Program-made: the position numbers and the translations under genes | NCBI RefSeq assembly: GCF_003219815.1 | Contig: NZ_QJVD01000011.1 | Span: forward strand, 81,728 to 145,727 | DNA length: 64,000 nucleotides | Origin: Arthrobacter livingstonensis | Lineage (GTDB): Bacteria; Actinomycetota; Actinomycetes; Actinomycetales; Micrococcaceae | Reading direction: 5' to 3' | Shown here: positions 46,392 to 56,597 of the stretch, piece after piece | Position numbering within the stretch: the stretch's first letter is position 1 | Layout: each line of letters opens with the position of its first letter | The notes under the pieces: model-generated | Database searches by the model: none | The model's input: only the letters and a program-made list of their open reading frames with translations | What the model was told of the DNA's origin: nothing

Positions 46392-47408
46392 TTACCGGGC
46401 CGCGATGAGGGAGGCGGCTTCCTGTCGGGTGTGGCCGGAGTCCTCGATGCCTTCGGCGATGTGGGCCAGGTGCTCGGGGATGTCGCGGCCCTTCTTGCGC
46501 ATGGCCGTGGCCCACAGGCGCCCGGCCCGGTAGGAGGAACGCACCAGCGGCCCGGACATGACGCCCAGGAAACCGATCTCCTCCGCTTCGGCGGAGAGCT
46601 CCAGGAATTCCTGCGGCTTGACCCACCGGTCCACGGGCAGGTGCCGTTCGGAGGGGCGCAGGTACTGGGTGATCGTGATCAGGTCGGTCCCGGCGTCGTG
46701 CAAATCCTGCAACGCGACGGAGATTTCCTCGCGGGTCTCGCCCATGCCCAGGATCAGGTTGGACTTGGTGACCATGCCGTGGTCCCGGCCCTGGGTGATC
46801 ACGTCCAGGGAACGCTCGTAGCGGAAGGCCGGGCGGATGCGCTTGAAGATCCGCGGGACGGTCTCCACATTGTGGGCGAACACCTCCGGGCCGGATTCGC
46901 AAATGGCCGTGATGTGTTCGGGCTTGCCGGAGAAGTCCGGGATGAGCAGCTCCACGCCCGTGTTCGGGTTCAGTTCGTGGATCTTGCGGACCGTCTCGGC
47001 GTAGAGCCAGACGCCCTCGTCGGCGAGGTCGTCGCGGGCCACCCCGGTCACGGTGGCGTAGCGCAGGTTCATCTGCACCACGGACTTGGCGACCTTGGTG
47101 GGCTCAAACATGTCGATCGGGGACGGCTTGCCGGTATCGATCTGGCAGAAGTCACAACGCCGGGTGCACTCGGAACCGCCGATGAGGAAGGTGGCCTCGC
47201 GGTCCTCCCAGCACTCGAAGATGTTGGGGCAGCCGGCTTCCTCACACACCGTGTGCAGGCCCTGGCCCTTGACCAGGTTCTTCATCGCGATGTATTCCGG
47301 GCCCATCTCGACCTTGGCCTTCATCCACTCGGGCTTGCGCTCCACCGGAACAGCGGCGTTCCGCTGCTCAATCCGCAACATCTTGCGTCCCTCGGGTGCC
47401 AAAGTCAC
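46392..47408 (-). CDS. lipA: Lipoyl synthase LipA
   Basis: Radical SAM enzyme that inserts two sulfurs into octanoyl groups on lipoyl domains. The auxiliary cluster ligands are Cys55, Cys60 and Cys66 ([12 protein letters not shown]), and the radical SAM cluster ligands are Cys81, Cys85 and Cys88 (CTRRCDFC). The terminal RSSYRAG Ser is present. 338 aa. The GTG overlaps the lipB stop as GTGA and has AAGGAG upstream. Substrates include the E2 at 54698-56515. Confidence 0.97.
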   Translation of the reverse strand: MTLAPEGRKMLRIEQRNAAVPVERKPEWMKAKVEMGPEYIAMKNLVKGQGLHTVCEEAGCPNIFECWEDREATFLIGGSECTRRCDFCQIDTGKPSPIDMFEPTKVAKSVVQMNLRYATVTGVARDDLADEGVWLYAETVRKIHELNPNTGVELLIPDFSGKPEHITAICESGPEVFAHNVETVPRIFKRIRPAFRYERSLDVITQGRDHGMVTKSNLILGMGETREEISVALQDLHDAGTDLITITQYLRPSERHLPVDRWVKPQEFLELSAEAEEIGFLGVMSGPLVRSSYRAGRLWATAMRKKGRDIPEHLAHIAEGIEDSGHTRQEAASLIAAR

Positions 47409-48136
47409 AGCAGTGCTCCTTCTTCCAGGCTGCGCTCCGTGGAGCCGCCGGTTGTTTCTGGGTCGGGGTGGGACTCCTGCATGACGGCGTCCACTACAAG
47501 GGGTGACAGGAGGCGGCGGGCCGCTGCCTCCAGGACGGGCACCAGGGCGGCGGGGCCGACGTCGGTGCCGGTTTCCGCGGCAATCGTCGTGGTGCCGGCG
47601 TCGGTAATGCCGCAGGCGATGATTTGGGCGTACGGTGCCAGGTCGTTGTTGGCATTGATGGCAATGCCGTGCATGGTCACGCCCTCGTGGACACGGATGC
47701 CGATGGCCGCAATCTTGCGGTCGGGGCCCTTGCCGTCCGCCAGCAGCCAGATCCCGGCGCGGCCCTCCACCCTGACACCGGCCACGCCGAATGCGGCGAG
47801 CGTTTCAATGATGATGTCTTCGAGCGTGTGGACATATTCGCGGATGCCGCGGGCGTCCTTCAGCCTCAGGATTGGGTAGGCGACCAGCTGGCCCGGGCCG
47901 TGCCAGGTGAGCTTTCCGCCGCGATCGACGTTGATGACCGGGGTGCCGTCAAAGGGCCGTTCATGAGCTTCCGTGCGTTTTCCGGCCGTATAGACGGCGG
48001 AATGTTCGAGCAGCAGCACCGTGTTTCCCGCAGTGCCGGCGACGACGGCGTCGTGCACTTTGCGTTGTTGGTCCCAGGCACCGCTGTAGTCGACAAAATC
48101 CGGGGCAAAACCGACCTCAGTGAACTCAACAGTCAT
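47405..48136 (-). CDS. lipB: Octanoyltransferase LipB
   Basis: Moves octanoate from acyl carrier protein to lipoyl-domain lysines, the step before LipA. The catalytic Lys ([11 protein letters not shown]) and Cys (IIACGI) and the substrate segment [16 protein letters not shown] are present. About 243 aa. The ATG at 48136 is preferred: TAAAGT lies 7 nt upstream (48144-48149) with no ribosome site. A GTG at 48145 would overlap that hexamer. Confidence 0.95.
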   Translation of the reverse strand: MTVEFTEVGFAPDFVDYSGAWDQQRKVHDAVVAGTAGNTVLLLEHSAVYTAGKRTEAHERPFDGTPVINVDRGGKLTWHGPGQLVAYPILRLKDARGIREYVHTLEDIIIETLAAFGVAGVRVEGRAGIWLLADGKGPDRKIAAIGIRVHEGVTMHGIAINANNDLAPYAQIIACGITDAGTTTIAAETGTDVGPAALVPVLEAAARRLLSPLVVDAVMQESHPDPETTGGSTERSLEEGALL

Positions 48137-48251
48137 GTAGGCCACTTTAGAGGAAGAAGGAACTTCGCCTAAATCCGAAAAACCGGCAGCGGCGCGACGT
48201 ACCTGTGGATAACTTTCTGCGGCGAAGCCAAAAAGGGACTATCACTGACAT

Positions 48252-49979
48252 ATGAATGTAAATGGGGCGCAAACGGGACCGGGCCTTGTCCCTGAATTGG
48301 ACGGAGCTCCTGTGCTGGTCGGATTCGAAACCGTGCGCAGGCTGGGCGGCGGGGCGCAGGCGTCAGTGTGGCTGGTGCGGCCAATGGACGGCGGCCCAGA
48401 CCTGGCGGCCAAGTGCTTCATGCCGCAGCGTGCCGCTGGTGTCGGGGCGGGCGGGCGCGGTGCCGACGGACCGGAGCGCGGCCGTCACAATGAAAGCGAG
48501 ATCACACAGGAATGGCGCATTTTGGCCCAACATGACCACGACCACCTGGTTCGGGTCCATGGCCTCGAGCCGTTGGGCGCCCCTTGGCAGGGCGGGCACG
48601 CGCTCCTGATGGACCATGCCGCGGGCGGCTCTGTCCAGGACATGGTGGCGGCCCGCGGGCCGCTGCCAGTGGGGGAGTGCGTCACCATCCTGACGCCGCT
48701 GGGCGAGGTGCTGTCCTTTCTGCACGGTCGCGGCGTGGTCCATGGGGACGTCTCACCCGGCAACGTGCTGCTCACGGTGCATGGCAAGCCGGTGCTGGGC
48801 GATCTCGGCTTTGGCCGCCTTGCGGGCCAGCCGCACGGACGCGCCGGAGGCACGCCAGGGTTCTTTTGCCCGCAGGACGGAGAGGTGTCCGGCGCCTCCG
48901 ACGTCTATGCCATGGCCGCCGTGGGCTGGTTTGCGTTAACGGGCCACGCCCCGCCGGCCACCCGCGACAGGATGCCCCTGGGCATGTACGTGCGCGACGT
49001 CCCACCCGAGCTGGCCGCCGCGCTGGAGGCGGGGCTTGCCGAAAGTGCCGGGCAGCGCCCGCCGGCGGCCGCGTTCGCCCAGGCGGTCTTCCGCAGCGCC
49101 CGCGCCGAACCCGTGGCCCTCGCGCCGTCGGTACATCCGAGTGTGCTGCCTGAACTGCTGACCCGGCGGGAGGCACGTCAGCGCCGCAGCAGGTATTCGC
49201 GCCTCCGCATTCACGGGCCCGCGCTCCCGGGCCGCCGGCGGGGAAGGACACGTGACGGCAGGGGCCCCCGTGGAGCAAGGTGGGCGCCCCGGTTTTCCAG
49301 GAAAGTCATGGCGGTGGCGGTAGCCGTCGTCCTGGCCGGAACCGGGTTCGCCGGCTGGCGCCTGGCTTCCCAAAGCATTGGGGCGTCCGATGCCCCGAAC
49401 ACGGACGCGGTGGCGAGTTCTCCCTCGGGCGCCGCAGCCACCACCGCATCCGGCAAGGGTGTTCCCGGCAAGGCCGGCGCCGCCACCGCGGCCCCACAGC
49501 CGGCCAGCTCCGCAACACTTGGGAATCAGGCTTCCAAGCTGCCAGCGCAGATCCGCGGCGGCCTGCTGTCGCCGATGCCGGACAAGGCCCTTCCGGCGCT
49601 TGCCTGGGTGCGCTCCTACGCGTTGTCCACTGCGGATCTGGAGTTGCTGGAGGCGGTGAATGCCGCCGGATCCCCGGCCATGGCGGCTGATGCGAAGGTC
49701 GCCCGGGAACTGGCCCAGGCCAGGCATTCCTACTCCGGCCTGGAGTCAAAAGTGTCCGATGCGACTGTTGCCACGCGAAAGCTGGTAACCGGAGGGTCGG
49801 ATGCACCCTATGCATCGGCCACGGTGTCGGCCACGGTCACCACCGGTCCATTTGCCGAGCACGACAGCCAGGGCGGCGTGGTGTTCTCGCAGCCGCTGGA
49901 ACAGCGGCAGCAGCTTCGCATCGTCCTGGTCCAGGTTCGCTCGCGGTGGGTGGTCCAGCAGATCCTGCCGGGCCGTTAG
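48252..49979 (+). CDS. Membrane-anchored Ser/Thr protein kinase-like protein
   Basis: Cytoplasmic kinase domain (residues ~23-285) with glycine loop LGGGAQASVW, the ATP Lys in AAKCF, catalytic loop HGDVSPGNVLL (Asp near 164) and DLG in place of DFG. The HGD form lacks the Arg of HRD kinases, so activation-loop control may differ. An Arg-rich juxtamembrane stretch and one membrane helix (~350-372) come next, then ~200 outer residues, first Ala/Ser/Gly-rich, then a folded-looking domain. 575 aa. It has no PASTA repeats, so it is not PknB. The outer domain may sense something unknown. Divergent from lipB. Confidence 0.85.
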   Translation: MNVNGAQTGPGLVPELDGAPVLVGFETVRRLGGGAQASVWLVRPMDGGPDLAAKCFMPQRAAGVGAGGRGADGPERGRHNESEITQEWRILAQHDHDHLVRVHGLEPLGAPWQGGHALLMDHAAGGSVQDMVAARGPLPVGECVTILTPLGEVLSFLHGRGVVHGDVSPGNVLLTVHGKPVLGDLGFGRLAGQPHGRAGGTPGFFCPQDGEVSGASDVYAMAAVGWFALTGHAPPATRDRMPLGMYVRDVPPELAAALEAGLAESAGQRPPAAAFAQAVFRSARAEPVALAPSVHPSVLPELLTRREARQRRSRYSRLRIHGPALPGRRRGRTRDGRGPRGARWAPRFSRKVMAVAVAVVLAGTGFAGWRLASQSIGASDAPNTDAVASSPSGAAATTASGKGVPGKAGAATAAPQPASSATLGNQASKLPAQIRGGLLSPMPDKALPALAWVRSYALSTADLELLEAVNAAGSPAMAADAKVARELAQARHSYSGLESKVSDATVATRKLVTGGSDAPYASATVSATVTTGPFAEHDSQGGVVFSQPLEQRQQLRIVLVQVRSRWVVQQILPGR

Positions 49980-50061
49980 GAGCTGGAGACGGGAAAGGCC
50001 GCCCGGGACGGCCCATCGTAATCCGGGTCGCGGCCTCCGCCGCGCATCGCGGGGCAGTGGC

Positions 50062-50067
50062 TAAGAT
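50062..50067 (+). promoter_or_regulatory. Putative leaderless tricorn-gene -10 element
   Basis: TAAGAT lies 6 nt before the ATG at 50074, with no Shine-Dalgarno sequence. Confidence 0.45.
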
Positions 50068-50073
50068 ACGTAA

Positions 50074-53000
50074 ATGACTTCCTCCAGCTATTTCCGCTAC
50101 CCCCACGTGCACCAGGACCTGCTCACCTTCACAGCCCAGGACGATGTTTGGGTTGCCCCGCTGGCCGGCGGACGGGCATGGCGGGTGTCCGCAGAACAGT
50201 CCCCGCCGCGCAACCCCCGCTTCGCCCCTGATGGCAAGAGCCTCGTCTGGACGGTCACGAGGGGGAAGGCACCCGAGGTGGTGGCTGTGCCCGTCGACGG
50301 CGGACCAGTGTCCCAGCTAACGTACTGGGGACATGCCGGCACGAAGGTGAAGGGCTTCACCCCCGACGGCCGCCTGCTGGTCACCAGCGCCTTTGAACAG
50401 GCGGACTCCCGCCTGACCTGGGCCTACGCGCTCGAGCCGGCAACGGGGCGCCGCGAACGCCTCAACTACGGGCCCTTGGACAGCGTGGCCTTCGGCCCGG
50501 TGGTGGGCGACGAACGACCCGTGGTGGTCTCCTCCGTGCTCTCCCGCGAGCCCGCCGCCTGGAAGCGCTACCGCGGCGGCACCAGCGGCAAGCTGTGGAT
50601 CGACGCCGACGGCTCGGGCGAATTTTCCCGGCTGGTCCCGGAACTGGACGGCAACCTCTGCGATCCCATGTGGGTGTCCGGGCGGATCGCCTTCCTCTCC
50701 GACCATGAGGGCCACGGCAATCTGTACTCGGTGCTGCCGGACGGTTCCGGGCTGCGACGGCACACCGACTTCGAGGGTTTCTACGTCCGCCACGCCAGCA
50801 CCGACGGCACCCGGATTGTCTTTGAATCGGCCGGAAACCTGTTCGTCCTGGACAGCCTGGACAGCGAGGCCGTGCAGCTGGACATCACGCTCGGTGCCGC
50901 CACGGGCGCCCGCACGCCCCACCTGCTCCAGGCGGGAAAGCACCTCAATGAGGTGGTTCCCGCGGCGGACGGGCGGGCCAGCGTTGTCGAGTCGCACGGC
51001 ACGGTGCACTGGCTGACGCACCGCGGCGGGCCCGCCCGCGTCATCGCCGGCGAACCCGGTGTCCGGGCCCGGCTGGGCCGCCCGCTGGGATCCGGCCACG
51101 TGCTGTACGTCGCGGACAACGGTGGCGAGGAGGCGCTGTACATCCGTGCGCTGGGCGCGGCATCGCCGCAGCCGCGCACCATGGCCCGGACTGCGCCCGC
51201 CGAGGCCGCGCCCGCAGGTTCCGAAAACACCCCGGTGGAGGAAAACGGGGACGGCGGCGGCGCCGCGCAGCTGCCCAAGCCCGTCTCGGCCCAGGCTGTC
51301 AACGTCGACACCTTCCGCGTCGACGTGCCCGCGGATGACGGAACCGGGGACGCGCAGGGCGGTCCCGGATCCGGCACGAAGGCAGCCGCGCCGGCGGCCG
51401 CCGTCGCGACAGGTGCCACGCCCGCCGCTGCCCCACGTGCCGGCGACGGCGAACTGCGGCGCATCGACTACCCCTCCCGGACCCGTGCGGCCCAGACGGC
51501 GGCCAGCCCGGACGGCGCCAGGATTGCCATTGGCACGGAGTTTGGCGAGGTCCTGCTGGTCGACGTTTCTGCGGGGACCATGGATCTGGTGTCCCAAACT
51601 CCTGCCGGGGCAGTGGGCGAACTGTCCTTCAGCCCTGATTCCGCCTGGCTGCTGTGGAATGAGCCCGCAGACCCTGAAGGGAACCACTCCAGGCTTCGTC
51701 TCGCCGCCGTGGCGCCCGCGGCCGGGCAGGAACGGATCGTGGACCTCACGGACGGCCGCTTCCTTGACTTCAGCGCCGGCTTCACCACGGATGGAAAGTA
51801 CATTGCGTTCCTGTCCCGGCGCAGCTTTGACCCCGTCTATGACAGCCACTCCTTCGACCTGAGCTTTCCGGCCGCGACGAAGCCGTTCCTGCTGGCACTG
51901 GCGGCGGACACGCCGTCGCCCTTTGGGCCCACCGTGGACGGCAACCCGCATCCCGAGGACGCGGACACGGGCAGCAAGGACAACGAGAAGGCGCCGGAAG
52001 TGCGCGTGGACACCGCCGGGCTTGCCGCACGAATCATCGCCGTGCCGGCCGGGCAGGACCGCTATGAGGCGTTGCACCCCGTCGCGGGCGGTCTGCTGTG
52101 GCAGGTGGACCGCACCATTGGAACCACGGGCGACGGCCTGGCCAACACCACCGACAAGCCGGCCGCCGCAGCCCTGGACCGGCTGGACCTTGCCACCGGC
52201 AAAGTGACCCGCGTGGTGGAGGAACTGGACACCTTCCGGGTCAGCGGCGACGGCCGGTGGATTGTCACGGTCCACGGAGAGAAAGTGAATGTCCTGCCCG
52301 CCACGGCGAAGGCCTCGGATGACGCCGATGACGACACCGAGGTGGAACTGGACAGGATTGTCCTCCGGCTTGACCCCGTCCAGGTGTGGGGCCAGGCCTT
52401 TGACGAAGCCTGGCGGCTGCAGCGGGACTTCTACTACACGCCCGACATGGCCGGCACCGACTGGGACGCGGTCCACGCCAGGTACCGGCCCGTGGTGGAC
52501 CGGCTGGGCAGCCATGACGACCTGGTGGACCTGTTGTGGGAGCTGCACGGTGAACTGGGCACCTCGCATGCCTATGTGACCCCGTCACCCGAGGAGGAGG
52601 AAGGCGCCGGGGCGCAGGGACACTTGGGCGCAGTGTTTGAATCCACCCCGGACGGCTGGGCCGTTGCTGCGATCATTGCGGGGGAGTCGTCGGACCCGCA
52701 GGCCTTCTCCCCCCTGGAAGCACCAGGGGTGGCGGTCAGGACGGGCGAGATCATTGCAGCAGTCAACGGCATGGCCGTACCGGCTGCGGGCCCCGATGCC
52801 CTGCTGGCAGGAACCGCCGGAAAGATCGTGGAGCTTTCCATCCGCAGTGCCCCGGGTGGCCAGCCAGGGGGCGAAGGTGGGACGGCCACGCTGCGCAAGG
52901 TCGCCGTCGTGCCTCTGAAAAGTGAGGAGCGCCTGCGCTACCAGCAGTGGGTTGCGGAGAACCGGGCCATGGTGCGCAAGGCCTCCAACGGCAAGTTCGG

Positions 53001-53622
53001 GTACCTCCATGTGCCGGACATGATGCCGCGCGGCTGGGCGCAGCTGCACCGCGACCTCGACACGGAGACGGCCGCGGACGCCCTGGTGGTCGATGTACGG
53101 CGGAACCGCGGCGGGCACACCTCGCCGCTGGTGGCTGAGGCGATCAGCAAGCGCATGGACGCCTGGTGCCTCTCCCGCGGACAGGAGCCGCAGATTTACC
53201 CGCCGCAGTCGCCCCGTGGCCCGGTGGTGGTCCTGACCGACGAGTTTGCCGGCTCCGACGGCGACATCATCACCGCCGTTGCCAAGCTGCGCGGCATCGG
53301 CCCCGTGGTGGGCATGCGCACTTGGGGCGGCGTGGTGGGGATCGACGGGAAGTTCGCGCTGGCAGACGGCACGGAAGTCACGCAGCCGCGGTACGCCTTC
53401 TGGTTCCGCGACGGACAGGGCTTCCATGTCGAGAACTACGGCGTGGACCCGGACATTGAGGTGCCGTTCGCACCCCACGACCACCTGGCCGGCAACGATC
53501 CCCAGCTCGAGGCCGCCATTGGCGTGCTGCTGGAGATGCAGCAGGAGATCCCCACGGTGCGCCCGCCCGAGCTGGCCGGCCACCGCAATGTGGCACCGGC
53601 AGCGCTCCCTCCGCGCCCGTAA
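50074..53622 (+). CDS. Tricorn-type protease (S41 family)
   Basis: Large cytoplasmic peptidase that is expected to trim peptides released by other proteases. Two N-terminal beta-propeller regions (residues ~1-330 and ~460-760, WD-like SPDG motifs) are split by an Ala/Pro-rich insert (~370-460). A C1 domain with GTSHAY (His832), a PDZ domain (~850-935) and the C2 catalytic domain with Ser1061 in GSDGD and late GGVVGIDG complete the tricorn layout. 1182 aa against ~1070 for the archaeal enzyme, mainly from the insert. No signal peptide. An intracellular proteasome partner role is inference. Probably leaderless. Confidence 0.9.
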   Translation: MTSSSYFRYPHVHQDLLTFTAQDDVWVAPLAGGRAWRVSAEQSPPRNPRFAPDGKSLVWTVTRGKAPEVVAVPVDGGPVSQLTYWGHAGTKVKGFTPDGRLLVTSAFEQADSRLTWAYALEPATGRRERLNYGPLDSVAFGPVVGDERPVVVSSVLSREPAAWKRYRGGTSGKLWIDADGSGEFSRLVPELDGNLCDPMWVSGRIAFLSDHEGHGNLYSVLPDGSGLRRHTDFEGFYVRHASTDGTRIVFESAGNLFVLDSLDSEAVQLDITLGAATGARTPHLLQAGKHLNEVVPAADGRASVVESHGTVHWLTHRGGPARVIAGEPGVRARLGRPLGSGHVLYVADNGGEEALYIRALGAASPQPRTMARTAPAEAAPAGSENTPVEENGDGGGAAQLPKPVSAQAVNVDTFRVDVPADDGTGDAQGGPGSGTKAAAPAAAVATGATPAAAPRAGDGELRRIDYPSRTRAAQTAASPDGARIAIGTEFGEVLLVDVSAGTMDLVSQTPAGAVGELSFSPDSAWLLWNEPADPEGNHSRLRLAAVAPAAGQERIVDLTDGRFLDFSAGFTTDGKYIAFLSRRSFDPVYDSHSFDLSFPAATKPFLLALAADTPSPFGPTVDGNPHPEDADTGSKDNEKAPEVRVDTAGLAARIIAVPAGQDRYEALHPVAGGLLWQVDRTIGTTGDGLANTTDKPAAAALDRLDLATGKVTRVVEELDTFRVSGDGRWIVTVHGEKVNVLPATAKASDDADDDTEVELDRIVLRLDPVQVWGQAFDEAWRLQRDFYYTPDMAGTDWDAVHARYRPVVDRLGSHDDLVDLLWELHGELGTSHAYVTPSPEEEEGAGAQGHLGAVFESTPDGWAVAAIIAGESSDPQAFSPLEAPGVAVRTGEIIAAVNGMAVPAAGPDALLAGTAGKIVELSIRSAPGGQPGGEGGTATLRKVAVVPLKSEERLRYQQWVAENRAMVRKASNGKFGYLHVPDMMPRGWAQLHRDLDTETAADALVVDVRRNRGGHTSPLVAEAISKRMDAWCLSRGQEPQIYPPQSPRGPVVVLTDEFAGSDGDIITAVAKLRGIGPVVGMRTWGGVVGIDGKFALADGTEVTQPRYAFWFRDGQGFHVENYGVDPDIEVPFAPHDHLAGNDPQLEAAIGVLLEMQQEIPTVRPPELAGHRNVAPAALPPRP

Positions 53623-53632
53623 CGCCCAGACG

Positions 53633-53754
53633 GTACAGATATGGTGGCTCCCCCGAGGGGGGAGCCGCCATATCTGTACAGTGGGCCCCAAATCGGATGG
53701 GCCCACGCGCCCGAGGGGCCCAAATCGTGGCTCGCTCGCGAGCCACGATTTGGG
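53633..53754. repeat. Three adjacent long hairpins between convergent genes
   Basis: Hairpin 1 has 22-nt arms (53633-53654 and 53658-53679) with one G-T pair and a GAG loop. Hairpin 2 has perfect 8-bp arms, GTGGGCCC (53681-53688) and GGGCCCAC (53699-53706). Hairpin 3 has perfect 17-bp arms (53719-53735 and 53738-53754). The array fills the gap between the convergent tricorn and OsmC genes and could end transcription from both sides. Confidence 0.8.
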
Positions 53755-53766
53755 AGGGCGTGGGGA

Positions 53767-54195
53767 CTAGGCGTCCAGCGTGGCGTCCAGCGTGATTTCG
53801 ATGCCGGCGAGTGCTGCGGAAACCGGGCAGCCGGCCTTGGCGCCGTCGGCGATGCGGGTGAAGTCGTCCTGGCTGATGCCGGGGATCTTTGCGGCCAGCG
53901 TCAGATGGCTGCCGGTGATGCCGGTGCCCGGAACGAAGGTCACGGCCGCGGAGGTGTTCACGTAGTCGGCCGCCTTGCCGGCCTCGCTCAGCGCGGCGCT
54001 GAACGCCATGGCGAAGCAGGCCGAGTGGGCAGCGGCGATGAGCTCCTCGGGGCTGGTCTTGCCCTCGGCCTGCTCCGCACGTGCCTTCCAGGTGACGTCA
54101 AACGTGCCAAGTCCAGAGCTGTCCAGCGTGACTTTTCCGGCACCTTTGGGAAGGTCGCCGATCCAGCCTGTGTGGGCGTTGCGAGTCGTAGCCAT
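53767..54195 (-). CDS. OsmC/Ohr-family peroxiredoxin
   Basis: Small thiol peroxidase family that reduces organic hydroperoxides. The two redox cysteines are Cys60 (HSACFAM) and Cys123 (AGCPVS), in OsmC spacing. 142 aa. The ATG at 54195 has AAGGAG 5 nt upstream; a GTG at 54201 overlaps that site. The OsmC rather than Ohr subgroup is favoured by sequence such as TSPEELIAAAHSAC. Confidence 0.92.
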   Translation of the reverse strand: MATTRNAHTGWIGDLPKGAGKVTLDSSGLGTFDVTWKARAEQAEGKTSPEELIAAAHSACFAMAFSAALSEAGKAADYVNTSAAVTFVPGTGITGSHLTLAAKIPGISQDDFTRIADGAKAGCPVSAALAGIEITLDATLDA

Positions 54196-54382
54196 GTTCA
54201 CTCCTTGGTTAGTGGTGGTGCACGTAGTTGATGTTGCGATGCTTCCTGTGCACGGTCGGGCGCCGCGTCGGCAGCGCCTGCTTCCACCCTATGCCCAAAA
54301 ACCGAAACGGCGCCTTCCCCGCCTGCCAGGTGGTCACAAACCACGGGGCGGGCCGGAAAAGCGCCATAAATGCAGGGGGCCG

Positions 54383-54607
54383 CTAGACGGACCAGAGGGT
54401 CACGACGGCGATGTTGATCAGTGCCATGCCGCCGACGGCGTGGGCCAGGCCGGTGGATGCCTCCTGGTTGGCCGCAGCCTTGCGGTAGCCGATGACGGCC
54501 GGAACCAATACGGCGATGGCAATGACGATTTTCACGCCGATCTTGATGTGGAAGGCCGTGGTCAGATCGTCCTTCGTGGCCTCCCGGATGGTCGTGAGTA
54601 CAGTCAT
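54383..54607 (-). CDS. Small conserved membrane protein (74 aa)
   Basis: Unknown function. Two hydrophobic segments (residues ~22-40 and ~57-74) are joined by a polar loop with RKAAANQEAS. The N-terminus is polar (TTIREATKDDLTTAFH). It looks like a conserved hypothetical of Micrococcaceae. The 180 nt between it and the OsmC gene contain no further gene. Confidence 0.65.
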   Translation of the reverse strand: MTVLTTIREATKDDLTTAFHIKIGVKIVIAIAVLVPAVIGYRKAAANQEASTGLAHAVGGMALINIAVVTLWSV

Positions 54608-54633
54608 GCCAGCAGTTTAGCGACAAAGTGTCT

Positions 54634-54680
54634 ATAAAACGGCAGCTGGCCGCCTTCCCGTGGGGAAGGCAGCCAGCTGC
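54634..54680 (-). terminator. Terminator of the E2 gene
   Basis: GCAGCTGGC-C-GCCTTCCC (54642-54659) pairs with its complement (54663-54680) with one mismatch. On the minus strand the stem is followed by GTTTTATAG. It lies 18 nt past the E2 stop. Confidence 0.75.
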
Positions 54681-54697
54681 GGCGGTGCTAGGACAAA

Positions 54698-56515
54698 TTA
54701 CACGCCCAGGTCGGCCTCAAATGCGCCCTCTTCCAGGCGGGCCTTCAAGGTCTGCAGGAAGCGGCCGGCGTCCGCGCCGTCCACCAGACGGTGGTCGTAC
54801 GTCAGGCACAGGTACATCATGTGGCGAATGGCGATGGTGTCGTCACCGTCAGCATCGGCAACAACCACTGCGCGCTTGACGATCGCGCCGGTGCCCAGAA
54901 TGGCAACGTTGGGCTGGTTGATGATCGGGGTGTCGAACAGTGCGCCGACGCTTCCGATGTTAGTGATGGAGAACGTGCCGCCGGAGAGCTCGTCCGGACC
55001 GATCTTGCCGCTGCGGGTGCGTGCGGCAACATCGGCAATCTTGCCGGCCAGGCCGGCCAGGTTCAGGTCGCCCGCGTTGGAGATGACGGGAACCAGCAGG
55101 CCCTTGTCGGTGTCCACGGCAATCGCCAGGTGCTCGGCGTTGTGGTACGTGATTTCCTGAGTTTCCTCATTGTATTCACCGTTGACCTTGGGGTGCTGCT
55201 TGAGCGCCTCGGTCACCGCCTTGGCAATGAACGGCAGGAACGTCAGTTTCGTGCCATTGGTTGCCTGGAACGGCCCCTTCGCCTGGTTGCGCAGCTTCAC
55301 GATGCGCGTCATGTCAATCTCGTGCACCTGCGTGAGCTGCGTGGAGGCATCCAGCGATTCGCGCATGCGCCGGGCAATGACCTGGCGGATCCGGGGTGCC
55401 TTGACCGTGGTGCCGCGCAGTGATGAAGGCACGACGGCGGCAGCGGCCTTGGGTGCCGGGGAGCCGGTTGCGGCTGGTGCCGGGGCGGCAGCAGCCTTGG
55501 CGGCCTCAGCGGCAGCAACGACATCCTGCTTGCGAATGCGTCCACCGACTCCGGAACCGGAGACGGTGGAGATGTCCACGCCCTGCTGGTTGGCAAGCTT
55601 GCGCACCAGCGGGGTCACGTAGTTGGACTCGGAAGCGGCGGCATGAGCCGGAGTGGCGGGTGCGGCAGGAGACGGTGCGGCGGGTGCGGCAAGAGACGGT
55701 GCGGCAGGTGCTGCAGGAGACGGTGCGGCAGGTGCTGCAGGAGACGGTGCGGTAGGTGCTGCAGGAGCTGATGTGGCAGGAGCCGGTGCCGCAGGAGCTG
55801 ATGCGGCAGGAGCCGGTGCGGCGGGTGCGGCAGGAGCCGGAGTGGCCGGGGCCTGGGCGGGCTCGGCCGCCGGGGCTGCCGGTGCGCCGGAGCCGATCAG
55901 GGCCAGGATTCCGCCAACTTCCGCCGTCTCATCCTCCGGGACGCGGATTTCCAGCAAGGTACCGGCCACGGGGGAGGGGATCTCGGTGTCGACCTTGTCA
56001 GTGGAGACTTCCAGCAGCGGCTCGTCGATGTCAACGGAGTCGCCCACGGCCTTCAGCCAGCGCGTGACGGTCCCTTCGGTGACGGACTCGCCCAAGGCGG
56101 GGAGCTTGACCTCGAAAGTGTCGCCGGCAGGCGCTGCAGCAGCAGGCTCGGCCGCCGGTTCCGGGGTCTCCGCTGGCTCGGAAGCCGGAGCAGGCGCGTC
56201 AGCAGGTTCTACCGCCGCGGGTGCAGCCTCAGCCGCCGGGGCGGCCTCTTCAGCGGGTGCCTCGGCGGCAGCACCTTCGCCGGAGCCGATCAAGGCCAGC
56301 GGTGCGCCAACTTCGGCGGTCTCGTCTTCGGCAACCAGGATTTGTTCCAGGATGCCGGCAAACGGTGACGGGATTTCGGTGTCGACCTTGTCGGTGGAGA
56401 CCTCCAGCAGGGGCTCGTCCACTTCAACTCGTTCGCCGACCTGCTTGAGCCATCGCGTGACGGTTCCTTCGGTGACGCTTTCACCCAAGGCGGGCAAGTT
56501 CACGGATTCAGACAT
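54698..56515 (-). CDS. sucB: 2-oxo acid dehydrogenase E2 (dihydrolipoamide acyltransferase, SucB/DlaT-like)
   Basis: Core acyltransferase of 2-oxo acid dehydrogenase complexes. Two lipoyl domains each carry the lipoyl Lys in [12 protein letters not shown] (near residues 44 and 160). Then come Ala/Pro linkers, a peripheral-subunit-binding domain ([16 protein letters not shown]), and the catalytic domain with [14 protein letters not shown], whose His/Asp are catalytic. 605 aa. The ATG at 56515 has GGGGA upstream; the frame is open to 56557. In actinobacteria one such E2 can serve pyruvate and 2-oxoglutarate complexes, so the acyl specificity is open. Neighbours lpdA (E3), lipA and lipB fit. Confidence 0.93.
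   Translation of the reverse strand: MSESVNLPALGESVTEGTVTRWLKQVGERVEVDEPLLEVSTDKVDTEIPSPFAGILEQILVAEDETAEVGAPLALIGSGEGAAAEAPAEEAAPAAEAAPAAVEPADAPAPASEPAETPEPAAEPAAAAPAGDTFEVKLPALGESVTEGTVTRWLKAVGDSVDIDEPLLEVSTDKVDTEIPSPVAGTLLEIRVPEDETAEVGGILALIGSGAPAAPAAEPAQAPATPAPAAPAAPAPAASAPAAPAPATSAPAAPTAPSPAAPAAPSPAAPAAPSLAAPAAPSPAAPATPAHAAASESNYVTPLVRKLANQQGVDISTVSGSGVGGRIRKQDVVAAAEAAKAAAAPAPAATGSPAPKAAAAVVPSSLRGTTVKAPRIRQVIARRMRESLDASTQLTQVHEIDMTRIVKLRNQAKGPFQATNGTKLTFLPFIAKAVTEALKQHPKVNGEYNEETQEITYHNAEHLAIAVDTDKGLLVPVISNAGDLNLAGLAGKIADVAARTRSGKIGPDELSGGTFSITNIGSVGALFDTPIINQPNVAILGTGAIVKRAVVVADADGDDTIAIRHMMYLCLTYDHRLVDGADAGRFLQTLKARLEEGAFEADLGV
55662..55757 (-). repeat. Four 24-nt tandem units in the E2 linker
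   Basis: Units begin at 55662, 55686, 55710 and 55734 and encode the eight-residue AAPSPAAP-type linker. Unit sequences differ at only a few bases. Related shorter units continue to about 55850. Confidence 0.8.
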
Positions 56516-56597
56516 TTCGTCCCCGTTCTCCTTTTTGTGCGGTGCCAAGTAGAGCACCAGACATGTAATTCATGAGTAATGATCATTTGTAATTGAG

